NCBI RefSeq assembly: GCF_001425685.1
Contig: NZ_LMCY01000052.1
Coordinates: forward strand, 62,291-126,290
DNA: 64,000 bases
Origin: Massilia sp. Root335
Lineage (GTDB): Bacteria; Pseudomonadota; Gammaproteobacteria; Burkholderiales; Burkholderiaceae_D
Reading direction: 5' to 3'
The notes beneath the pieces are model-generated. The model had not been told where the DNA came from, ran no database searches, and was given only the letters and a program-made list of their open reading frames with translations. Shown one piece after another: positions 1 to 8,073 of this stretch; within the stretch, counting starts at the first letter, position 1; the number at the start of each line of letters is the position of its first letter. Position numbers and translations under genes: made by a program.

Positions 1-14
1 GAGCCGGCCAGTTG

Positions 15-31
15 TTGATCCCGCGGATCAA
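15..31. promoter_or_regulatory. 17-bp perfect dyad upstream of the RND efflux operon, candidate operator
   Basis: A perfect inverted repeat (arms TTGATCC and GGATCAA, 3-bp spacer CGC) lies about 130 bp before the adaptor gene. A second, smaller hairpin (CGTGCC/GGCACG, positions 56-72) follows, then an AT-rich stretch and a good ribosome binding site (CCGGAGGG) before the start codon. RND operons of this class are commonly controlled by TetR- or LysR-type regulators that bind such dyads. No regulator gene is visible inside the window, so the assignment as an operator is inference; it could also be the end of a feature belonging to an upstream gene off the left edge. Confidence 0.4.
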
Positions 32-157
32 GTAATCCACCACCCACGATAAAAACGTGCCCTTGAGGCACGGGAGACCTGTCTTTTCCTGAAGAAGCCT
101 GGGAAGGACCGTTTTCGTCCAATCATTAATAAATAGTTAATAACCGGAGGGCTAACC

Positions 158-1369
158 ATGAAACCGATTCAACAATTCCAGATGGCTGTGCGTCCCGTCG
201 TGCTGGCGCTGGGTGCCGCAGGCATCGCGGCCCTGATCGCGGGCTGCTCGGACGCAACCGGCAAGGCCGCCGAAGCGCAGACCCAGGCGCAGGCCGGTCC
301 GCCGGTGTCGGCCGCGACCGTGCTCGAGAAGTCGATCGCCGAAACCCAGGAATTCTCGGGCCGCCTGGAAGCCATCGAGCACGTCGAGATCCGTCCGCGC
401 GTGTCCGGCTATATCACGGCCGTCAACTTCAAGCCGGGCGCGGAAGTCAAGAAAGGCGACGTGCTGTTCGTGATCGATCCGCGTCCGTACCAGGCCGAAG
501 CCGAGCGCGCCGAGGCGGCCGCGAAATCCGCCCGCGCCAAGGCCGACCTGGCCCGCACCGAACTGGCCCGCGCCGAGCGCCTGCTGGGCGACAAGGCGAT
601 CGCGCAGCGCGAATACGACGCGAGCCTGTCCAGCCAGAAGGAACTCGACGCCAACGCGCGCGCCGCGGAAGCGCAGGCCCAGGCGGCGCGCCTGAACCTG
701 TCGTACACCCGCATCATCTCGCCGATCGACGGTCGCGTGTCGAAGGCCGAGATCACCCTCGGCAACCTGGTCGACGCGTCGAACGTGCTGACGTCCGTCG
801 TGTCGCTGGACCGCATCTACGCCAGCTTCGACGGCGACGAGGAAACCTACCTGCGCGTCGCCAAGCTGGCCCACGACGGTCAAGCGGTGCCGGTGAACGT
901 GGGCCTCGTCAACGAGGACGGCTACCCGCACCAGGGCAAGCTGGAATTCGTCGACAACCAGCTCGACGCGCAGACCGGTTCCGTGCGCATGCGCGCCACG
1001 TTCGAGAACAAGGACCGCGCCATGGCGCCCGGCCTGTTCGCCCGCGTGCAGATCGGCGGCGGCGACGCGAAGCCCGCCCTGTTGATCACGGACCGCGCGA
1101 TCGGCACGGACCAGAGCCACAAGTTCGTGTTCGTCGTGGGCGCGGACGGCAAGGCCGAGTATCGCGAAGTGAAGCTCGGCCCCGTCGTCGACGGCCTGCG
1201 CGTGGTGCGCACCGGCCTGAAACCGGGCGAGAAGATCGTCGTCAACGGCCTGCAGCGCGTGCGTCCGGGTTCGCCCATCACGGCGCAGATGGTGCCGATG
1301 GTCGCGACGCTCGATACGGGCAAGGCGCCCGCCAAGGATGCGGCGCTGGCCATGGCAGACAGCAAATAA
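158..1369 (+). CDS. RND efflux system periplasmic adaptor (membrane fusion) lipoprotein
   Basis: 403 aa. It would link the inner-membrane RND pump to the outer-membrane channel in a proton-driven drug/solvent efflux complex. The N-terminus is a lipoprotein signal with lipobox LIAGC (Cys30). It is followed by a barrel-sandwich/lipoyl-like half (about residues 70-105, VEIRPRVSGYI), a coiled-coil alpha-hairpin (about 110-180, Ala/Glu/Arg-rich), the second lipoyl half (SYTRIISPIDGRVSKAEI, about 190-205) and beta-barrel domains to the end. Length and order match the MexE/AcrA family. A strong SD lies 8 bases before the ATG, and the pump gene begins 12 bases after the stop, so this is the first gene of a three-gene operon. 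Closest in style to the MexE/BpeE branch; substrate cannot be told from sequence. Confidence 0.95.
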   Translation: MKPIQQFQMAVRPVVLALGAAGIAALIAGCSDATGKAAEAQTQAQAGPPVSAATVLEKSIAETQEFSGRLEAIEHVEIRPRVSGYITAVNFKPGAEVKKGDVLFVIDPRPYQAEAERAEAAAKSARAKADLARTELARAERLLGDKAIAQREYDASLSSQKELDANARAAEAQAQAARLNLSYTRIISPIDGRVSKAEITLGNLVDASNVLTSVVSLDRIYASFDGDEETYLRVAKLAHDGQAVPVNVGLVNEDGYPHQGKLEFVDNQLDAQTGSVRMRATFENKDRAMAPGLFARVQIGGGDAKPALLITDRAIGTDQSHKFVFVVGADGKAEYREVKLGPVVDGLRVVRTGLKPGEKIVVNGLQRVRPGSPITAQMVPMVATLDTGKAPAKDAALAMADSK

Positions 1370-1381
1370 GGACAAGAACAC

Positions 1382-4300
1382 ATGAACATCTCACGCTTTT
1401 TCGTCGACAAGCCGATCTTCGCGGCCGTGCTGTCGGTGCTGGTCTTCGTGGCCGGCCTCATCTCGATCTTCGAGTTGCCGATCTCGGAGTACCCCGACGT
1501 CGTGCCGCCCTCCGTGGTGGTGCGTGCCCAGTACCCGGGCGCCAACCCGAAGGTCATCGCGGAAACCGTCGCCACGCCGCTGGAGCAGGAAATCAACGGC
1601 GTCGAAAACATGCTGTACATGACGTCGCAAAACACGTCGGACGGCGCGCTGATGCTGACGGTGACCTTCAAGATCGGCACCAACGTCGAGCAGGCCGAGA
1701 CGGCCGTGCAGAACCGCGTCCAGCGCGCGCTCCCGCGCCTGCCGGACGAGGTGCGCCAGATCGGCGTCACGACGGTCAAGAGCTCGCCCAACATCACGAT
1801 GGTGGTGCACCTGAAATCGCCGGACGGCCGCTATGACGACCTGTACCTGCGCAACTACGCGACGCTGAACGTCAAGGACGAACTGGCGCGCATCAACGGC
1901 ATGGGCGAAGTCCAGCTGTTCGGTTCGGGCGACTACGCCATGCGCGTCTGGCTCGATCCGCAGAAGGTCGCCGCGCGCAACCTGACCGCCGGCGACGTCG
2001 TGAACGCGATCCGCGAGCAGAACGTGCAGGTGGCAGCCGGCGTCGTCGGCCAGGGCCCGTCGAAAGGCGCGGACTTCCAGCTGACCGTCAACACGCAGGG
2101 CCGCCTGCAGTCGGTCGAGGAGTTCGGCAACATCGTCATCAAGACCAATGCCGACGGCGCGACCACGCTGCTGAAGGACGTCGCGCGCCTGGAAATGGGC
2201 TCGAACTCGTACGCCCTGCGCGCGCTGCTGGACAACCAGTCGGCCGTGGCCATCCCCATCTTCCAGGCGCCGAACGCCAACGCGCTGCAACTGTCGGCCG
2301 ACGTGCGCGCCAAGATGAAGGAACTGTCGAAAAATTTCCCGGAAGGCGTCGAATACAGCATTGTGTACGACCCGACCCAATTCGTGCGTGAGTCGATCGA
2401 CTCCGTGATCCACACGCTGGTCGAGGCGGTGATCCTGGTGGCGCTCGTCGTCATCCTGTTCCTGCAGACGTGGCGTGCGTCGGTGATCCCGCTGCTGGCG
2501 GTGCCGGTGTCCGTCGTCGGCACGTTCGCGGTGATGCTCGCCTGCGGCTTCTCGATCAACACGCTGTCGCTGTTCGGCCTCGTGCTGGCCATCGGTATCG
2601 TGGTGGACGATGCGATCGTCGTGGTGGAGAACGTCGAACGCAACATCGCCAACGGCCTGAATCCGCATGATGCGACCGTGCAGGCGATGAAGGAAGTCTC
2701 GGGCCCGATCATCGCGATCGCCCTGGTGCTGTGCGCCGTGTTCATCCCGATCGCGTTCGTGTCGGGCCTGACCGGCCAGTTCTACCGCCAGTTCGCGCTG
2801 ACCATCGCCATCTCGACCGTGATCTCCGCGTTCTCGTCGCTGACGCTGGCCCCGGCCCTGTCGGCCGCGCTGCTGAAGTCGCACCACGCGCCGAAGGACG
2901 GCCTGACGCGCCTGATGGATGCCGTGTTCGGCCGCTTCTTCGCCGCCTTCAACCGCTTCTTCGGCCGCTCGTCGCACAGGTATGAACGCGGCGTGCAGGG
3001 CGTCCTGAAGCGCAAGAGCGCCACGCTGGGCGTGTACGTGCTGCTCGGTATCGCCGGCATCTTCATGTTCAAGGCCGTGCCGCCGGGCTTCGTGCCGTCG
3101 CAGGACAAGGCCTACCTGATCGGCTTCGCGCAGTTGCCGGATGCCGCCTCGCTCGACCGCACGGACACCGTGATCCGCAAGATGTCCGACGTGGCCAAGC
3201 AGATCCCGGGCGTGGAATCGTCGGTCGCATTCCCCGGCCTGTCGATCAACGGCTTCACCAACGCGCCGAACGCCGGCATCGTGTTCACAACGCTGAAACC
3301 GTTCGACGAGCGCAAGGGCAAGGCGCAGAGCGCCGAGGCGATCGCCGCCGAGATCAACAAGCGCATGGGTTCCATCGAGGACGCGTTCGTGATGGTGCTG
3401 TCGCCCCCGCCCGTGAACGGCCTGGGCACCACCGGCGGCTTCAAGATGATGATCGAGGACCGTGCCGGCGTCGGCTACGATGAACTGTACAAGGCGATCC
3501 AGGCCATCCAGGCCAAGGCCGCCACCGACAAGCGCCTGCAGGGCGTGTTCTCGGGCTACCAGATCAACGTGCCGCAGCTGTTCGCCGACGTCGACCGCGT
3601 GAAGGCCAAGCAGCTGGGCGTGCCGCTGGCCGAGATCAACCAGACCTTGCAGATCAACCTTGGTTCGCTGTACGTGAACGACTTCAACCAGTTCGGCCGC
3701 ACCTACCAGGTGCGCGTGCAGGCCGACGCGCCGTTCCGTTCGCAGCGCGAACAGATCGCACAGCTGAAGGTCCGCAACGACAAGGGCGAGATGATCCCGC
3801 TGTCCTCGATCATGAAGATCAAGGACACCTACGGACCTGACCGCGTCCAGCGCTACAACGGCTACGTCGCCGCCGAGCTGAATGGCGGCCCGGCACCGGG
3901 CGTGTCGTCGGGCCAGGCCCAGGCCGCGATGGAAGAAATCGTCAAGGCCACGCTGCCGAAAGGGATCTCGTACGAATGGACCGACCTGACGTACCAGGAC
4001 ATCCTGGCCGGTAACACCATGATCTACGTGTTCCCGCTGTGCGTGCTGCTCGTGTTCCTCGTGCTCGCCGCGCAGTACGAAAGCTGGACCCTGCCGCTGG
4101 CCGTGATCCTGATCGTGCCGATGTCGATCCTGTGCGCCCTGATCGGTGTGAAGCTCACCGGCGGCGACAACAACATCTTCACGCAGATCGCCCTGTTCGT
4201 GCTGGTGGGTCTCGCATCGAAGAACGCGATCCTGATCGTGGAATTCGCCCTGGAGCTGGAACACCATGGCCGCAGCATCGTGGCCGCCGCGCTGGAAGCC

Positions 4301-4597
4301 TGCCACCTGCGCCTGCGTCCGATCCTGATGACGTCGATCGCGTTCATCATGGGCGTGGTGCCGCTGGTGCTGTCGCACGGCGCCGGTGCCGAGATGCGCC
4401 ATGCGATGGGCGTCGCCGTGTTCGCCGGCATGCTGGGCGTGACGTTCTTCGGCCTGTTCCTGACGCCGGTGTTCTACGTCCTGCTGCGCACCCTGGCCAA
4501 GCGTTTCGAACGACCGAAACATGCCCACGCCCACGCCCACGACGCGGCACCGAATGCCGCCAGCGGCGACCATACGGCTGCACTGGAAGGAAACTGA
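1382..4597 (+). CDS. RND efflux transporter permease, HAE1 family (MexF/OqxB-like)
   Basis: 1071 aa, the standard length for an AcrB/MexF-type trimeric proton-drug antiporter of the inner membrane. It begins with the typical MNISRFFVDKPIFA and has 12 predicted membrane segments with two large periplasmic loops. The proton-relay residues are present: the Asp-Asp pair in VVDDAIVVVENVER (TM4) and the Lys in SKNAILIVEF (TM10). The C-terminus carries a short His/Ala repeat (HAHAHAHD), which is unusual but lies beyond the last helix. An AAGGA SD precedes the ATG, and the stop is one base before the next ATG. The N-terminal and pore motifs most resemble the MexF/OqxB/BpeF branch, whose members export chloramphenicol, quinolones and trimethoprim; that specificity is only family knowledge here. 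Confidence 0.97.
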   Translation: MNISRFFVDKPIFAAVLSVLVFVAGLISIFELPISEYPDVVPPSVVVRAQYPGANPKVIAETVATPLEQEINGVENMLYMTSQNTSDGALMLTVTFKIGTNVEQAETAVQNRVQRALPRLPDEVRQIGVTTVKSSPNITMVVHLKSPDGRYDDLYLRNYATLNVKDELARINGMGEVQLFGSGDYAMRVWLDPQKVAARNLTAGDVVNAIREQNVQVAAGVVGQGPSKGADFQLTVNTQGRLQSVEEFGNIVIKTNADGATTLLKDVARLEMGSNSYALRALLDNQSAVAIPIFQAPNANALQLSADVRAKMKELSKNFPEGVEYSIVYDPTQFVRESIDSVIHTLVEAVILVALVVILFLQTWRASVIPLLAVPVSVVGTFAVMLACGFSINTLSLFGLVLAIGIVVDDAIVVVENVERNIANGLNPHDATVQAMKEVSGPIIAIALVLCAVFIPIAFVSGLTGQFYRQFALTIAISTVISAFSSLTLAPALSAALLKSHHAPKDGLTRLMDAVFGRFFAAFNRFFGRSSHRYERGVQGVLKRKSATLGVYVLLGIAGIFMFKAVPPGFVPSQDKAYLIGFAQLPDAASLDRTDTVIRKMSDVAKQIPGVESSVAFPGLSINGFTNAPNAGIVFTTLKPFDERKGKAQSAEAIAAEINKRMGSIEDAFVMVLSPPPVNGLGTTGGFKMMIEDRAGVGYDELYKAIQAIQAKAATDKRLQGVFSGYQINVPQLFADVDRVKAKQLGVPLAEINQTLQINLGSLYVNDFNQFGRTYQVRVQADAPFRSQREQIAQLKVRNDKGEMIPLSSIMKIKDTYGPDRVQRYNGYVAAELNGGPAPGVSSGQAQAAMEEIVKATLPKGISYEWTDLTYQDILAGNTMIYVFPLCVLLVFLVLAAQYESWTLPLAVILIVPMSILCALIGVKLTGGDNNIFTQIALFVLVGLASKNAILIVEFALELEHHGRSIVAAALEACHLRLRPILMTSIAFIMGVVPLVLSHGAGAEMRHAMGVAVFAGMLGVTFFGLFLTPVFYVLLRTLAKRFERPKHAHAHAHDAAPNAASGDHTAALEGN

Positions 4598-4598
4598 T

Positions 4599-6113
4599 AT
4601 GAAAACGATGATTGCAAGGGGTGTGGCACCGCTGATGGCGGCACTGCTGCTCACGGCTTGCGCCGCCCCGGAATTCAAGCAACCGACGATTGCGACGCCG
4701 ACGGCGTTCAAGGAATCGCAGACCACGCCGGCTGCTGCCGCGAATGATGTGCGCAGCGCCGCCGACGGCACCACCTGGACCGTCGGCCGCCCGGCCGAAG
4801 CCCAGCCGCGCGGCGAATGGTGGCGCGCCTTCAACGACGAGACGCTCAATGGTCTCATCGTTGACGCGACGGCGAACAACCAGAACCTGACGGTGGCCGC
4901 CGCCCGCGTGAAGGAAGCCCGCGCCATCGCCGGCATCGCGGAAGCGGACCGCATCCCGCAGATCGGCGTCGGCGCCGGTGCCCAGCGCGCCCGCCTGTCG
5001 CCGCTGGAAGCGTCGCTGCCGCAGGGCACGCCGGTCGCGGCGGCCAACAGTTACTCCGCGCGGCTGTCGGCCAGCTACGAAGTCGACCTGTTCGGGCGCG
5101 TGTCGTCGAACGTGGCGGCGGCGCGCGGCGATGCCGGCGCCGTCGAAGCGACGTACCGCTCCGTGCTGCTGTCGCTGCAGGCCGACGTGGCGCAGGCGTA
5201 CTTCCGTCTGCGTTCGCTGGATGCCGAAATCGCGACCGTCAACCACACGGTGCAACTGCGCGACGAGAGCGTGCGCGTGACGGGCCGCCGCTTTGACGCG
5301 GGCGACATCGGCGAGTTCGACCTGTCGCGGGCAAAGACGGAACTGGCGACGGCGCGTTCGGAGGCCATCGGCCTGCAACGCCAGCGCGCGACGACGGAAC
5401 ACGCACTCGCGGTCCTGCTGGGCAAGCCCGCATCGAACTTCGCCGCGCCTTCGCGTCCGCTGCAGGATGCCAGCGCGCTGCCGCTGATTCCGGCCGGCCT
5501 GCCATCGACCTTGCTGGAGCGCCGTCCCGACATCGCCAGCGCCCAGCGCTCGATGGAAGCGGCGAATGCCCGCATCGGCGTCGCCCGTTCCGCGATGTTC
5601 CCGGCGCTGAACCTGTCGGCGGGCGCCGGCGGCGTCGGCACCAGCTTCGCCGAAGTCTTCAAATGGAGCAGCCGTTCATGGCTGCTGGGCGCCGCGCTGT
5701 CGATGCCGCTGATCGACGGTGGCCGCAACCGCAACAACGTCGTGCGCAGCGAGGCGGCGCTGGAAGAAGCCGTCGGTTCGTATCGCCAGAGCGTGCTGAC
5801 GGCCTTCGCCGAGGTCGAGGACAACCTGGCCGGCCTGCGCATCCTGGCAGGGCAGAGCGCCGAGATCGAAGCAGCGGTGATGTCCGCACGCCGTTCGGCC
5901 GACCTGGCGCAGAAGCTGTACGACGCGGGCCGCGGCAGCTACCTCGAACTGCTGGACGCGCAGCGCAACCTGGCGAACGTCGAACGCACCGCCGTGCAGC
6001 TGCGTGGCGACCGCGCGGTCACCACCGTGGCGCTGATCCGCGCGCTGGGCGGCGGCTGGGATGCTGCACCGGCCGTGGCGAAGGCCGACGATACGGCGCA
6101 GGCAAGGAACTGA
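4599..6113 (+). CDS. Efflux outer-membrane factor, NodT-family lipoprotein
   Basis: 504 aa, third gene of the efflux operon. It forms the TolC-like trimeric channel through the outer membrane. The chosen ATG lies one base after the pump stop (TGATATG), which implies translational coupling; the reading frame is open further upstream, but that part lies inside the pump gene. The signal peptide ends with lipobox LLTAC (Cys21), so it is a lipoprotein. Two OEP repeats are visible: one starting near PRGEWWRAFNDETLN (about residue 70) and a second near residue 300 (LERRPDIASAQRSMEAANARIG), each with the long coiled coils typical of OprM/OprN. A strong terminator follows 37 bases after the stop. Confidence 0.95.
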   Translation: MKTMIARGVAPLMAALLLTACAAPEFKQPTIATPTAFKESQTTPAAAANDVRSAADGTTWTVGRPAEAQPRGEWWRAFNDETLNGLIVDATANNQNLTVAAARVKEARAIAGIAEADRIPQIGVGAGAQRARLSPLEASLPQGTPVAAANSYSARLSASYEVDLFGRVSSNVAAARGDAGAVEATYRSVLLSLQADVAQAYFRLRSLDAEIATVNHTVQLRDESVRVTGRRFDAGDIGEFDLSRAKTELATARSEAIGLQRQRATTEHALAVLLGKPASNFAAPSRPLQDASALPLIPAGLPSTLLERRPDIASAQRSMEAANARIGVARSAMFPALNLSAGAGGVGTSFAEVFKWSSRSWLLGAALSMPLIDGGRNRNNVVRSEAALEEAVGSYRQSVLTAFAEVEDNLAGLRILAGQSAEIEAAVMSARRSADLAQKLYDAGRGSYLELLDAQRNLANVERTAVQLRGDRAVTTVALIRALGGGWDAAPAVAKADDTAQARN

Positions 6114-6150
6114 AGTCCCTGGCTTTACTGTGATTCCGGTAATGCCCTTT

Positions 6151-6184
6151 GCGGCGGTACGTGAAAGCGTACTGCCGCTTTTTT
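6151..6184 (+). terminator. Rho-independent terminator of the RND efflux operon
   Basis: An 11-bp stem (6151-6161 with 6168-6178, one G-U pair) has a 6-base loop and is followed by six T residues. It sits 37 bases after the outer-membrane factor stop codon. Confidence 0.9.
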
Positions 6185-6209
6185 CTGGCGCGGGCGCTAG
6201 AATCGCTCC

Positions 6210-6713
6210 ATGCCGACATCATCCGATTCGTCCCAACTCACCGGCCTCGCGCCCGTCATCGCGCCCGACACGCGCATCCTCATCCTGGGCAGCTTTCCGG
6301 GTGCCGCGTCGCTTGCGGCGCAGCAGTATTATGCGCATCCGCGTAACCAGTTCTGGAAGCTGGTCGGTGCGTTGACCGGCGAAGACCTGTATTCGCTACC
6401 CTACGAAGAGCGGTTGCCGCGCCTGCTGGTGCACCGCTTCGGCTTGTGGGACGTGCTGGCCGGATGCGAGCGCGAAGGCAGTCTCGACTCAAGCATCCGT
6501 AAGCCAGCGGCCAATGATTTCGACAGGCTGCACCGGCTGTGTCCCGAACTGGACACGGTCGGCTTCAACGGCCAGACGTCGGGCAAGGTCGCGCCGCAGT
6601 TTGAACAGCACGGCTACCGCACCGTCGTGCTGCCGTCGAGTTCTCCGGCGCATATGGCGATGACGTTCGAGCAAAAGCTGGACGTGTGGCGGGGGTTAAT
6701 CGATAAGGATTGA
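6210..6713 (+). CDS. DNA-deoxyinosine glycosylase (uracil-DNA glycosylase superfamily, family 6)
   Basis: 167 aa. Family 6 UDG-fold enzymes (HDG) excise hypoxanthine from deaminated adenine in DNA. Visible family motifs are ILILGSFPG near residue 30, YYAHPRNQFWKL near 45-56 and a C-terminal SSSPAHM near 148. The length matches the compact single-domain family. The protein lacks the Fe-S cysteines of family 4/5 enzymes. It stands alone between the efflux terminator and a convergent hypothetical gene, so it is probably monocistronic. The only weakness is a poor SD before the ATG; no better start is available. Confidence 0.9.
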   Translation: MPTSSDSSQLTGLAPVIAPDTRILILGSFPGAASLAAQQYYAHPRNQFWKLVGALTGEDLYSLPYEERLPRLLVHRFGLWDVLAGCEREGSLDSSIRKPAANDFDRLHRLCPELDTVGFNGQTSGKVAPQFEQHGYRTVVLPSSSPAHMAMTFEQKLDVWRGLIDKD

Positions 6714-6727
6714 GCGCGAAGGCATTC

Positions 6728-7177
6728 TTAGCGAACTGCGACAGGCGCAAAGCGCGTCCCATCGAATTCGTAGTAATGCACCGCGCTGCCGGCACCTTGT
6801 TCGTCCAGGCTGCCGTGTACGATCAGCAGGCGGCTCTCTCGCCGATATTCCAGCGGCTCCGTGATCTCGAGGTTCCAGCAGCAGACCGTAAACGGAACCC
6901 AGGCGACAGCCCCGGTCTTGGCATCAATCGCGGCGCCCATGATGCAGGACGCACCGCAGCCCCAGGTCGCCAGGACGTAGCGGCCTGCAAAATTCGTGGG
7001 CTGATGAGATGCCGTCCTGAGTGCGCTCGCATACTCGCGGCTTTTCGCGTCTCGCAAATGAACGCCGGCTGGCTTTCCGCGATATGGGGTTGCCGGAAAG
7101 TCTACAAAACGCGGCGCAGCCAGTGCCTGTTGGGAAGCGACCGCCAACAGGACAACAAGGATTCGAGTCGAGTTCAT
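6728..7177 (-). CDS. Exported hypothetical protein
   Basis: 149 aa. It begins with a clear Sec signal peptide (MNSTRILVVLLAVASQQALA, cleavage after ALA), so the mature product is probably periplasmic. The mature part has several Cys residues in a compact stretch (WGCGASCIMG and VCCWNLE), suggesting disulfides. It also has phrases seen in small uncharacterised proteobacterial secreted proteins (FAGRYVLATWGCGASC, FVPFTVCCW-like). No enzymatic motif is recognised. It converges on the DNA glycosylase gene with a 14-base gap. Function unknown. Confidence 0.75.
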   Translation of the reverse strand: MNSTRILVVLLAVASQQALAAPRFVDFPATPYRGKPAGVHLRDAKSREYASALRTASHQPTNFAGRYVLATWGCGASCIMGAAIDAKTGAVAWVPFTVCCWNLEITEPLEYRRESRLLIVHGSLDEQGAGSAVHYYEFDGTRFAPVAVR

Positions 7178-7442
7178 TGTTCAATACCAATGATGTTGTT
7201 GCCAAAATATCTTGGCTGCGTTCGCAGAATGATAACGACCGATGACATAACGGATGCCGCCCTGGCACTCTTCCACTAGGTCGCCGAATGACTTTTCACC
7301 CTTCGGATTCAGCGCATATTGTGCGCGCAATAGCTGAAACAGGCCACGCGCTGTCGAGTGATGATTGCGCACGCCGACAACGCCGGTTGATTCCTGCGCA
7401 ACAAGCAGGGGCGACGATCTTACTGCCGGCGAAACAAATCAC
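7178..7442. other. Gap without a convincing gene
   Basis: This 265-base gap contains a 62-codon reading frame on the minus strand (7181-7372) with no recognisable domain and no good SD. Base composition is less GC-rich than the neighbours. It may be promoter DNA for the upstream exported protein or the remnant of a lost gene. No RNA gene or repeat was seen. Confidence 0.4.
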
Positions 7443-7949
7443 TCAGATCGATCCTGGCCGCGTAGCGGACACGTGACGGACGCGTGCCGGTCTTGTGGCC
7501 AGCGCCACGACCGCAGCCCCGGCAGCGACGATCAGCGCGTCTTCGATCAGTCCGCTGCGGGTCTGGCCGATACGCGCCATCGCCTGTTTGCGGACGGCGA
7601 GGGTGCAGTACGCAAGCGGGACGGCGGTTGCGACCGCGACCGCCGCGCCGGCTTCTTCCCGGCCCCGTGGCGCCAGCGCCGCGCCTGCGATCCCCGCGCT
7701 CATGACGCGCGCCAGCAGGCCCAGGAAGACGGTGCGGTCGGGCGCAGTCTTCATCTTGTCACCGAACAGTTCCCCAACGCCCATCGCGAGCGCGCCGAAC
7801 GTAAAGAGAGGGCGATTCAGGAGGAATAGTTGCCCCGTCGTACGGCGGTGCGCGAGGCGTGCCGCCGCGAGGCTGGCCATGGGCGTCATCGAGCGCGCGC
7901 TGGCAACGGCGCCGATCAAAGCGGAAGAGAGCAGGCTGCGAAATGTCAT
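7443..7949 (-). CDS. DUF4126-like integral membrane protein
   Basis: 168 aa from the ATG at 7949, preceded by a good AGGAG SD; the frame is open a further 32 codons upstream, but that part is Arg-rich and lacks an SD. The protein is very Ala/Val/Gly-rich, with four to five hydrophobic segments (SALIGAVASA, LFTFGALAMGVGELF, ARVMSAGIAGAALA, AVAVATAVPLAY, ALIVAAGAAVVALA). The conserved FGALAMGVGELFGDKMKTAPDRT motif region is typical of small DUF4126-type membrane proteins. Molecular function is unknown; family assignment is by recalled motif, not by search. Confidence 0.75.
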   Translation of the reverse strand: MTFRSLLSSALIGAVASARSMTPMASLAAARLAHRRTTGQLFLLNRPLFTFGALAMGVGELFGDKMKTAPDRTVFLGLLARVMSAGIAGAALAPRGREEAGAAVAVATAVPLAYCTLAVRKQAMARIGQTRSGLIEDALIVAAGAAVVALATRPARVRHVSATRPGSI

Positions 7950-8073
7950 CTTGACTGGCTCCTGTGCAAGTGAAGGGTTCTCGAACCGCCAAGCGGATCG
8001 AATCCGGCAAGCCAGTGTAGCCAGACAGACGACTTTGCTACGCACGCGTCGCGCGCGGCCCCTTCATGTTGGC

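Noticed and set aside
1391..5047. Very long open frame on the minus strand (1218 codons) opposite the RND pump
   Set aside because: It is His/Arg/Asp-rich, has no recognisable domain and mirrors the codon structure of the pump gene on the other strand. Such shadows are expected in GC-rich DNA.
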